The notes beneath the pieces are model-generated. The model ran no database searches. It saw only the letters and a list, made by a program, of their open reading frames with translations, and was not told the origin of the DNA. The position numbers and the translations under genes were made by a program. From NCBI GenBank assembly GCA_946811695.1, contig OX328123.1, positions 46,262,753-46,326,752 on the forward strand: a stretch of DNA of 64,000 nt, in the 5' to 3' direction. Each line of letters opens with the position of its first letter. Position 1 is the first letter of the stretch. The stretch comes from Gonocerus acuteangulatus. Taxonomy: Eukaryota; Arthropoda; Insecta; Hemiptera; Coreidae. Positions 55,803 to 64,000 of this stretch are shown piece after piece.

Positions 55803-57809
55803 ATCAGTGATATAAACATTTTGGATACGTTTGGGCGTTTCGATACATTTTATAGTTTGTTTAGTTGAGCTTAAGGGCAAAAAACTGCAAGGTCATCATT
55901 GCCCGACTTTTTATAGTAACTCAAACAGTAAAAGGGGAGATTTTATTCCAGCATACCATTAAATGTATTAAATAATACAACGTTAAAATTAATTTATAAC
56001 AATAATTTTAGGTTTCTAGAAAAAATAGGAAGACTTGTGGATGCAAAAGATTGATCGTATTAAGAATTTCAATTCTAAGATTTTCAAAACACACCAGGAA
56101 TGAGGACTATAAGGAAATACTACAGCTTTTTGGCGTTGGATTTTTCATGCTACATATTTCTCAAGTATCAAATATTTTACCTATGTCCAAAAATGAGGTA
56201 GTTAGATTCTCTCTCTTTTAAAAGTTATTGAAAACATTCATTAATTATAATTTTACAATAATCATTGCAATTTGTAGTAGTTGCAATATTGTACTGGATA
56301 AAAATATAAAATAATAAGAGGTTTTTAAAGTATATATATACCATTTAATATAATATGCTTAAAGCAGACAGTAAAGTAGTTCAGTTTAAATAATACTATA
56401 TAAATTGTCAAACTGAGCTAAAACAGTTAGATAAGTGATGCGAAGGAACTATGTCAGTGAGCATGACGTCAGAGAAACACCCTGTCTAGCACAGTAGTTA
56501 ATCTTCAAGCTCAGCCCGTGACATCTCTTAGACTCCAAGACTCCAGCTAGGATTAACTCTGCTTGCTATAGCAATCAAACCCATTTCTCATTTACTACTA
56601 CACACACAATAGAAATAGTGAACAGAATTTAAAATTAATCAAGAGAGAGAAAAAAAAATTTTCTAAACAATAATCAATATCTTGGGACAACTATCTTTTT
56701 ATTCCAATATTTCCCAGGCGGAAGGTCAACAAAAACAGAATTATTATGTCAAATAATTGACTAAAACCAGCTCAACATGTTTCATATGCTTTTAAGTGCC
56801 GGTTCAGGAGCTCAAATTCTCTCTAAACTACTAGTATATGCGAACTGTACTCGGGCGAAGGTATTTCTATTCATGGCGCTAATCAGCTGTGAGTAGCCAT
56901 CTATTAAATACAAATTAGCCTAAAAAATCAAAATTAACAAAAAAAGATGCAGCTCAATTATGCATTTCATGTGAATGTACAAAAAAACTATTTTCATAGT
57001 GAAAAGGCTTAATACATTAAATAAATAAATTTATACTAACGTTTAAAATAAGAAATTATTATCACCAGTACGTTAAATCTAATGGTAATAGCTCAATAGT
57101 ATCAAAGCGTTAACACTCCCCGCCTTGGGCTCCAGTTTCAATTCCCCCAAATAAAAATATATTAATTGTTTTAATAAAAGGAATTGTTAAATCATAATGC
57201 TAAACATTTTATGCGTGAAAGTCCATACCCTCGCGCATATAATGTTTGTGTGCTGGAGAGTTCTTCTACTTGAAGGGGCAATAAAGAAGAACTGTTATAA
57301 CTACAGTTTACGCTGCTTTTATGGTCTTCCCAAGAACTTTTTCCAATAAAACCATGAATGATGAAGGAAAATGGCCTTTTTTTATAATCTTTTAGAGTAG
57401 ATAATATTAACTGATAAATTCGCATAATACTCTTAAAATAAAAATGCTACTTATAAAATTACTTTTTATCTAGTTTATAGAGATTAAAAAAAGTAACGAA
57501 GAAAGTTATTTCATCGAAATAAAAAAAAAAACAACAAAATATTCAGTTCTAAATGAAACATTATCAGTTTTATTAACCAACCACAATAGGTTGAAATTCT
57601 GAACATCGGAAGCAGAAAGAAAGAATATTTTTCAAGTAAATTCCTCTTAGTAACAAATAATGTCTGGTCAATGATAGAAAACATATACAATGAAAAGTCT
57701 AAAAACGTTGTATAATTACATATATCTATCGAAATTCCCACAAGGTTTATGCTATCTCTTTCAAGTATCAACACATTTTAAGTGCAGTTTATCGAGATAA
57801 CATTACTTT
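55803..57809. other. Unassigned AT-rich DNA
   Basis: No gene recognised. At 57075-57145 AATAGCTCAATAGTATCAAA and CCAGTTTCAATTCCCCC have tRNA-like box spacing and could be a decayed SINE head. Confidence 0.45.
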
Positions 57810-58310
57810 TGTTCGCTTCACTCCGCTCATTATATGTAAGAAGTCTACCCCGTGAGGTGCTGCCACCTAGCGGTGTGCCCGGGAACTACTTGCCCGCGGC
57901 AGTACGAACTGCACGCAAAGACAAGTTGGGAAGATATAGTCGCATAGTCACCAAGCAGACAAAGTGTGGAGCATCTTTTTTTCTCTCCCCAAGTTTTACA
58001 CACCAATGATGGAGGAGTAAACATCTAAGCCACCCAGGCCGAGCGAAGGGAGCAGGACATGGTGTTAGCCAGCCCACCATGATTTGGAGAAGCAAGAAGA
58101 AAATGCAGCACATTACAAGGCTTATACATCATGCTTAAACACATAATCGTCAAGACACCAGGTACCTTTCTTAATTTATCATTTATGAAGATCCAGCAAA
58201 ACCATTCAACAGTTCAACCATCAGCAGCAACTCATCATTTATCATAATCCAAAATTTAACTAACCCAATAACAATAAATATGTTCCTGCTTTTGGCCTTA
58301 CACCCCCATC
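57810..58310 (+). repeat. 5' LTR (portion confirmed by the 3' copy)
   Basis: All 501 bases that can be compared with 63500-64000 match except one (g at 58212, t at 63902). The right limit of the LTR is not visible because the 3' LTR is cut by the window end; LTR plus leader together fill 57810-59541. The GC-rich first ~200 bases (for example CCTAGCGGTGTGCCCGG) give open frames on both strands that I do not regard as genes. Confidence 0.9.
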
Positions 58311-58406
58311 TAATTAATTATATTTGCCAAAATAAATCCTGATTTTAAATTCAACCTATGTACAAATCTCTGCAGTCCTTCACCGTCAGTGGTCCACTCT
58401 AAACCA

Positions 58407-58415
58407 TATAAAAAA
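58407..58415 (+). promoter_or_regulatory. Candidate TATA box of the BEL/Pao LTR
   Basis: TATAAAAAA in an LTR or leader position. It is assigned by sequence and place only. The window is AT-rich, so chance is possible. Confidence 0.35.
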
Positions 58416-58430
58416 TGGTAGAGTGACCAC

Positions 58431-58512
58431 AATCGTAAACATGGTCCTCCGGGCAGAGATCTGTACCAGTGAATCGTAAAGATGGTCCTCCGGGCAGAGA
58501 TCTGTATCAGTT
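58431..58512 (+). repeat. Two 41-bp direct repeats in the BEL/Pao LTR or leader
   Basis: AATCGTAAACATGGTCCTCC begins the first unit (58431) and AATCGTAAAGATGGTCCTCC the second (58472). Both continue GGGCAGAGATCTGTA. Three differences over 41 bases. Confidence 0.9.
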
Positions 58513-59541
58513 ACATAATTTTGGTAAAAATAGTCTTATATTCAGGCAATAAAAAATATATTGATATGGATTTATGAATTAATTGATATCAAATATTATT
58601 ATTTTCAAATCACATCAAGTCTATACCATTTTGTATTAATTATCATGAACTAATCAGTTTAAAAATTCACTTCATGATCCAAATCAGACTTGATCATTTT
58701 TCAAATGTGTTGCTTAGACTATTTTAATGTTTAAATAATTTCTGTAAATGTTTGAAGACATATTTAACTCAAGTAATTGACATTAGCCCAACATGAGAAC
58801 TTACATTCAATTATATTATTAAATTATTCATATTATTGTCTCATGTTCATCTCTCAATTACCTTATAGATTTTATTCTTTATATTTTTTAATTGAATCAC
58901 AATATGTTCTTCAATCATTTATTAATGATCTGGGTAGACAATAAGATTCTCATAAATATCATTTATATCTTTATTTTCTAGATATGTATCACACAGGTAT
59001 TATTATTATTTCACATAAAGTCAATTCATTTGTTATTCCACACATAAACACCTATTTAAAACACAATTCTTCTTCCACTGTGACCGATCCTCATGGTTTT
59101 CTCAAACTAGGGAGGCTTCGCTCAGCTAGCTGTTTCTCCACCTAGACTCAGTCCATAGAGGTAGTGGTTGCCAAGTAAAGTTACAGTGAACCCGCTCTCG
59201 TGACGTCACACTCTCCTTGGTTTCTTTTCGTGACAGTCACCTTATGTATGATGTGTTTTAAATGCTTTTGATTATTTTAATGGTTTTAATTGACTTTAGC
59301 TTAGCCTGTTGTATTAATGTAGTCAATCATCTTACTCTATTTTAATGTTTCGTCTGCTCAGCCCGTTCTCTTCTCAAGTTTTATTTATTTTGTTGTTCTT
59401 ATTGGTACCTGAACATTTTCTATCTCTATTTTATCTTGTGCTTCTTCCTTTTGCTCTATTGTTCTCATTCTTTTATTTGTTTGGCTAACTCCTTTCTCCG
59501 CTCCTGCTCGATCTGGTTGGCTGCTTTGTTTTGTTTTGAAC
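58513..59541 (+). other. Remaining LTR/leader of the BEL/Pao element
   Basis: AT-rich to about 59085, then a GC-richer part before the Gag start. A primer-binding site must lie here or earlier, but I could not match a tRNA 3' end with confidence, so the LTR/leader border stays open. Confidence 0.5.
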
Positions 59542-61866
59542 ATGCCTGAAGATCATGACGCTCAAAAGCGTCAAGCGACGAAATCCACTGATTATATTAA
59601 TCAAGCCAACGCACTTGAACGCAAAATGCGCCTTTTAAAGCGCAACATCATTGGAATTGGCGACATTACATTGAACGATATCGCAGATGACGACATACGT
59701 AGCTTCGAGGCGAGATATCTCGTCGCGAAGGAAGAGTGGGAGGAATTCTGCTGCACATGGGACAAACGCGACTCACTACATCTGCTTTTGGGAGAAAGCG
59801 ATATTTTTCCTAATAAAGATTGGGATGCGGTATACAGCAAGCTACGGTCTGAAATTATCGCTGCTAAAGCCATTCTACTCTCCCTCATGGATCGCGACTC
59901 TTTCAGGAAAGCCGAGAAAACAGAAATGCCAATAATGACCTCCCGCGGTCCCGAGCTCGATAAGATCCCAATTCCCACATTCTCAGGCGACCTCCTACAA
60001 TGGACCCACTTCAGAGACACGTTCCGCTCCATGATACACGATCGCAAATCTCTCAGCAAAATTGAGAAATTTCATTATCTGATAGCAGCTCTCAAAGGAG
60101 AATCCGCGTCATTAGTTTCCCATTTCACCATCGCGGATGAGTCCTACGATCAAGCTTGGGAGAAGGTAACAAAGACCTATGACAACCCTCGAGTATTAGC
60201 TCGTCTTCTAGTTCATCGCATCGTGGATTGTGAAGTTACCTCTGCCAAATCGGAACAGCAGAAATATGATAGGTTTCTTACAGGCGTTGCTGATAGTATC
60301 GAGGCCTTTAACTCTCTCAAACTCGGGAATCCTTGCGAATTCATATTATCCACATTAGCCCTGCGCGCTCTTGACGCTGAAACGAGGAAACAATTCGAAT
60401 TATCTCGAGAGTCCAGCAAGGACCTTCCGAAAACTGAGGACGTAATAACATTCATTCGCCAAAGGAAACTCGCCCTCAAGATGTCACAGGATGTATCAGG
60501 AACAAGCTCAAGCAGTAGGTCCTCCTCAAACTCTCGTGTTAGCTGTCCCAGCAGAAACTCCTCGCGGTACAAAGCGGTTTCATTTCACACCAGCAGCGAT
60601 TCCTCGGATTCTCAAAGTTCTAAGTCCCGAGAAACCAGTCCTAAGCCCGTTCAATGCCTTTTCTGCCAAGGCGCCCACACCTGTGCGAAGTGCGAAAGAT
60701 TTAAAAAACTTCCTGTAGAGCAACGGGCATCGATGATACGTTCTTGGAAGGTGTGTTTCAACTGTTTAAAAAAAGGGCACAGAGTTGGAAACTGCCGTTC
60801 CAAATTTCGCTGCATCTACTGCAGGAGTAAACACCACTCACTGATCCATCGAGATGATCGTGGAGTCACCAAGGATGAGGAACCAGCTCATGACAAAAGA
60901 CAATCTCCAGTCGCAGACACTCAAGACAAGTCCTTCATCGGTTTTGGCTCAGCCCAGAAATCATGCTCAAGGAGCACCGTACTCCTCGGAACCGTGCGCA
61001 CCTTGATTAGAGGTTCAAGAGGTGATTTCCACACCGCACATGCTCTCCTCGACTCGGGCAGTCAAAATACCTTCATGACTTCCTCTCTCGCAAAGAAGAT
61101 AGGTGCTAAGATTTGCCCTTCCAAGGTGTCCATCACAAGCCTCGCAGGATCAACCCTACCAGCACACCTAGTGAAAGGATCCACACACTGCGTTTTACGC
61201 CCACTCGCTGGAGACACAGAGTTAAAGGTGACACCGTTGGTCATCGATCACATTACATCTGATTTGCCCAGTATCAGCCTACCAACATCACCTTCCAGCA
61301 AGCTTATGGATTTACCCTTGGCCGATCACCAATTTGGAGAGTCTAAACCCATCGACATACTGTTAGGAGGAGATGTCTTCCATCAAATTATTTCCGGCGC
61401 ATCTAAACCCTCTGACATCGATGGTTTGTCATTGTTGCCCACCAAATTCGGACTCGTTGTCGCCGGCACATTGAATGATCACCCCTCTACTTCTCATCAC
61501 TCATTCTATATCGAAAGGCATCATTCAATTGAGGATGATATGAAGTTGTTTTGGGAGATTGAAGAGCCCAAACCTGTTGACCGAACCGACCCCGAAGATG
61601 CCTATTGCGAGGAATTTTACTCGAAGACACTTTCTAGAGATGACGAGGGACGATTTATAGTGAGACTGCCCTTCAAGGAAGGCGTCCCGATCGGCGACAA
61701 CAGAGATATTGCATACCGCCGTTTCTACGCTCTGGAAACTAGATTCCGAAAGGATCCCGCGTTTTTTCATAAATATTCCGAATTCATGCAGGAATACAGG
61801 GACCTCGGACACATGTCTCCTGCTAAAACAAAGTCCTCGTATCTCATCCCTCACCATGGCGTTTGA
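59542..61866 (+). CDS. BEL/Pao Gag-protease polyprotein (pol continuation truncated)
   Basis: The start is the ATG at 59542 (MPEDHDAQK); two codons of open frame precede it. About 774 residues. Capsid-like region of the DUF1759 type around residues 140-290 (IPIPTFSGDLLQWTHF). A serine-rich linker follows, then zinc-binding clusters: CLFCQGAHTCAKC near 372, the knuckle CFNCLKKGHRVGNC near 405, and CIYCRSKHHSLIH after it. An aspartic protease (DUF1758 type) has its active-site triad in LLDSGSQNTF near residue 504. The frame ends with the beginning of the reverse transcriptase region (SYLIPHHGV), where a TGA cuts it off. In BEL elements this reads on into pol. Gag forms the particle; the protease would process the polyprotein. 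Confidence 0.85.
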   Translation: MPEDHDAQKRQATKSTDYINQANALERKMRLLKRNIIGIGDITLNDIADDDIRSFEARYLVAKEEWEEFCCTWDKRDSLHLLLGESDIFPNKDWDAVYSKLRSEIIAAKAILLSLMDRDSFRKAEKTEMPIMTSRGPELDKIPIPTFSGDLLQWTHFRDTFRSMIHDRKSLSKIEKFHYLIAALKGESASLVSHFTIADESYDQAWEKVTKTYDNPRVLARLLVHRIVDCEVTSAKSEQQKYDRFLTGVADSIEAFNSLKLGNPCEFILSTLALRALDAETRKQFELSRESSKDLPKTEDVITFIRQRKLALKMSQDVSGTSSSSRSSSNSRVSCPSRNSSRYKAVSFHTSSDSSDSQSSKSRETSPKPVQCLFCQGAHTCAKCERFKKLPVEQRASMIRSWKVCFNCLKKGHRVGNCRSKFRCIYCRSKHHSLIHRDDRGVTKDEEPAHDKRQSPVADTQDKSFIGFGSAQKSCSRSTVLLGTVRTLIRGSRGDFHTAHALLDSGSQNTFMTSSLAKKIGAKICPSKVSITSLAGSTLPAHLVKGSTHCVLRPLAGDTELKVTPLVIDHITSDLPSISLPTSPSSKLMDLPLADHQFGESKPIDILLGGDVFHQIISGASKPSDIDGLSLLPTKFGLVVAGTLNDHPSTSHHSFYIERHHSIEDDMKLFWEIEEPKPVDRTDPEDAYCEEFYSKTLSRDDEGRFIVRLPFKEGVPIGDNRDIAYRRFYALETRFRKDPAFFHKYSEFMQEYRDLGHMSPAKTKSSYLIPHHGV

Positions 61867-63143
61867 AGCTGAGGGTAGTTTTCGATGCGTCATGCCCTTC
61901 GTCATCAGGTTACAGTCTCAATGACGCACTCCTATCGGAGCCCAAGCTACAAGAAGATTTGTGCAACATTCTGATCCGTTTTCGCCTTTATGCCATTCCT
62001 CTATGTGCGGATATGGTTAAGATGTATCGCCAAGTTGTCGTTCACGAAGAAGACAGAAAATTCCAGCACATCCTGTGGCGCGATTCACCCAACAAGGCAA
62101 TTCAGGTAATGGAGCTCAATACCGTAACATATGGGCTTAAGTCAAGCGCATATCAAGCACTTCGAACCGTAAGGCGACTTGTAGAAATCCATGGGTCAGA
62201 ATTCCCCTTAGCCGCAAGTCGCGTTTTAGAGAACTGCTACGTTGAAGACCTGTGCAGCGGAGCTCTTCTACTTCAAAACCAGTTATGCTGTTTATTCGCA
62301 AAAGGCGGATTTACCCTAAGCAAGTGGGCTTCGACCGAACCGATGCTTCTTCCTGCCAAAGAACAACACAGCGAATCTGTAGCCATCAGAATCGACGACT
62401 CCACCAAAATATTAGGTCTACTTTGGCGCTCATCTAATGATTCCTTTTCCTATTCGGTCAAACCCCCTCATCCTTGTCCGGTCACTAAACGGCACATGCT
62501 GTCGTCAATATCGCGTATCTTTGACCCACTTGGACTGCTTGCTCCTGTAGTCTTCATCGCCAAGTCATTGCTCCAAGAGGTCTGGAAAGCGAAGACCGAC
62601 TGGGACGAAGAACTCCCACACGATCTCGAAGTCGCCTGGATGGAACTTACAACCGATTGGCTAGTCCTGTCTTCTATCTCGATTCCACGATACGTCACTG
62701 AACCCCTAGCTGTTCGCCGCTTAGTTGGCTTCTGTGATGCATCATCCAAGGGATACAGCGCTGCCTTGTACTTGCACTCCATGAGCTCAGCTGGCGAAGT
62801 CAAGGTCTCGTTTGTCAAAGGCAAAACCAAAGTATCTCCTTTAAAGTTCACATCAATGCTACAACAGTTGCACAAGGATGCCTCGATGAAAAAGCGGACA
62901 GATTATGTCCACATTTCACCTTTTTTCGATGAACAGGGGATCCTCAGGGTGGGCGGCAGATTGAAGAATTCACCCAGGAAGATTTCAACCCATCATCAAA
63001 TCGGGAGACCTAGTGATCCTTGTGGAAAGAAGACCACTTCTAGGACAATGGCCCGTAGGAAGAGTCACATTCACCTACCCTGGTCGCGACGGAATCATCC
63101 GCGTTGTGGATGTCCTAACCCCCACCGGCAAGACTTTAACTAG
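61866..63143 (+). pseudogene. BEL/Pao reverse transcriptase, partial RNase H and integrase N-terminus, frameshifted
   Basis: Continues the polyprotein in another frame after a small deletion: KLRVVFDASC follows HHGV directly, lacking the few residues normally between them. Motif A is CADMVKMYRQ. Motif C reads CYVEDLCSGA, with glutamate (codon 62244-62246) in place of the first catalytic aspartate of YVDD. RNase H begins with VGFCDASSKGYSAALYL. At PLKFTSMLQQLHKD most of RNase H is deleted, and the next recognisable piece is FFDEQGILRVGGRLKNS, which belongs before the integrase zinc finger. The zinc finger and DDE core are absent. There is no start codon. Not expected to be active. Confidence 0.85.
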
Positions 63144-63204
63144 GGCAGTTACGTCCCTTGTTCCTTTATTTCACGCTGAAACGGAAGATCGTTCAGCTAG
63201 TTGA
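62992..63204 (+). pseudogene. C-terminal pol segment (DUF5641-like) of the BEL/Pao element
   Basis: In a third frame, overlapping the end of the preceding one: KSGDLVILVERR, QWPVGRVTFTYPGRDGI, IRVVDVL and AVTSLVPL. This is the typical C-terminal tail downstream of the BEL integrase. Its position next to the integrase N-terminal piece shows that the integrase core was deleted between them. Confidence 0.75.
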
Positions 63205-63487
63205 ATATCCAAGTTTGGCTCTTTTGTTTTCGTTATTCTTCTTCATTATGGAATTTGTTTACTTTATCCTTATTTTAAACATTTTTTTTTTGGAAGTAGT
63301 TTCAATTTGTATTTGGTACACCTATTCAACGCCACATACATTAGAAGTTTTTTACCCTCATTATTGTATTTTTGTTTATTTACTCTTTTTCATTTCTGTG
63401 TTGTTTGTAGGTTGAACCAACTTGTACGCACCCTTGTAATATTTTCTATTTTTATTTTTTGTATTGTAAATTAGCTTAAACTAATTT
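63205..63487 (+). other. 3' non-coding region of the BEL/Pao element
   Basis: T-rich, no further domain recognised; separates the last pol segment from the polypurine tract. Confidence 0.55.
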
Positions 63488-63497
63488 AGGTGGGCGG
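63488..63497 (+). promoter_or_regulatory. Polypurine tract of the BEL/Pao element
   Basis: AGGTGGGCGG directly before the 3' LTR, where plus-strand DNA synthesis would be primed. It is interrupted by T and C, so the call rests mainly on position. Confidence 0.55.
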
Positions 63498-63499
63498 TT

Positions 63500-64000
63500 T
63501 GTTCGCTTCACTCCGCTCATTATATGTAAGAAGTCTACCCCGTGAGGTGCTGCCACCTAGCGGTGTGCCCGGGAACTACTTGCCCGCGGCAGTACGAACT
63601 GCACGCAAAGACAAGTTGGGAAGATATAGTCGCATAGTCACCAAGCAGACAAAGTGTGGAGCATCTTTTTTTCTCTCCCCAAGTTTTACACACCAATGAT
63701 GGAGGAGTAAACATCTAAGCCACCCAGGCCGAGCGAAGGGAGCAGGACATGGTGTTAGCCAGCCCACCATGATTTGGAGAAGCAAGAAGAAAATGCAGCA
63801 CATTACAAGGCTTATACATCATGCTTAAACACATAATCGTCAAGACACCAGGTACCTTTCTTAATTTATCATTTATGAAGATCCAGCAAAACCATTCAAC
63901 ATTTCAACCATCAGCAGCAACTCATCATTTATCATAATCCAAAATTTAACTAACCCAATAACAATAAATATGTTCCTGCTTTTGGCCTTACACCCCCATC
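63500..64000 (+). repeat. 3' LTR, incomplete (window end)
   Basis: Matches 57810-58310 with a single substitution at 63902. Continues past the window. Confidence 0.92.

Larger units (their letters stand above)
57810..64000 (+). mobile_element. BEL/Pao LTR retrotransposon, recently inserted, pol broken (3' end outside window)
   Basis: The direct repeats starting TGTTCGCTTCACTCCGC at 57810 and 63500 are the LTRs, 5690 bp apart. Between them lie a Gag-protease frame, then reverse transcriptase, part of RNase H, a short piece of the integrase N-terminal region, and a C-terminal DUF5641-type segment, in the BEL/Pao order. The integrase core and most of RNase H are deleted and the frame is broken at the start of the reverse transcriptase. 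A polypurine tract precedes the 3' LTR. The target duplication cannot be checked because the right flank is outside the window. Confidence 0.9.

Noticed and set aside
57886..58113. Matching minus-strand frames in both LTRs (also 63576-63803) and plus-strand frames at 57782 and 63490
   Set aside because: They are identical because the LTRs are identical; LTRs are not expected to encode a protein and no domain is seen.
59601..60059. Long antisense frames over the BEL Gag (also 60213-60572, 61525-61905 and 62468-62875)
   Set aside because: They mirror the codon pattern of the real sense frames.
1..64000. A host protein-coding gene with exons in this window
   Set aside because: Apart from two short unassigned frames (440-754 and 11989-12195) every convincing coding signal belongs to a transposon; splice-site guesses alone would not be evidence.

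Overview
This window looks like AT-rich, intergenic or intronic DNA from an invertebrate, most likely an arthropod. The reasons are a BEL/Pao LTR retrotransposon, I-clade non-LTR elements with CCHC ORF1 proteins, Transib-like and hAT-like termini, Tc1/mariner-type ends with TA target duplications, and tRNA-derived SINEs. I found no convincing host protein-coding gene, no rRNA, no functional tRNA and no CRISPR array. The species cannot be named from the sequence. Nearly all long open frames are transposon proteins.

Layout. 1-8.8 kb: the 3' end of a microsatellite-bearing Helentron/HINE-like element (family B), a Helitron fragment (family C) carrying a SINE, an 8-copy 164-bp satellite, a full 2.4-kb family A element with a piece of mariner transposase inside it, a 76-bp palindrome between 13-bp direct repeats, and hAT-like MITEs. 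9.3-9.8 kb: ten 40-bp tandem units. 13.4-16.7 kb (minus strand): an I-clade non-LTR element with intact ORF1, whose ORF2 is an endonuclease joined in frame to the C-terminal zinc finger. 16.7-18.0 kb: a full family B element. 21.7-27.4 kb: a second hAT-like MITE and two TA-flanked inverted-repeat elements, one of them a 2.1-kb fold-back. 28.3-29.9 kb: diverged duplications. 32.9-34.6 kb: a compact family A copy and an inverted-repeat insertion with a hammerhead-like core in each arm. 36-37.3 kb: a decayed LINE broken by a Helitron fragment. 37.3-42.5 kb: SINEs and a small MITE. 43.6-47.6 kb: a Transib-like element with CACAGTG ends holding a SINE and a 2.5-kb family A element. 48.1-50.4 kb: a 5'-truncated I-clade element with an intact RT-RNase H frame. 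53.4-55.8 kb: a 680-720-bp tandem array bounded by 16-bp inverted repeats. 57.8-64.0 kb: a BEL/Pao element with nearly identical LTRs but broken pol; its 3' LTR runs off the window.

How the parts relate. The window is a nest of transposons of different ages. Two conditions recur: old non-autonomous families that carry (AT)n arrays and similar fold-back ends, and young copies whose coding parts are truncated or internally deleted. The young copies (BEL, the I-clade deletion derivative, the 654-residue RT frame) imply that complete relatives exist elsewhere in the genome and supply the missing functions in trans; that is inference.
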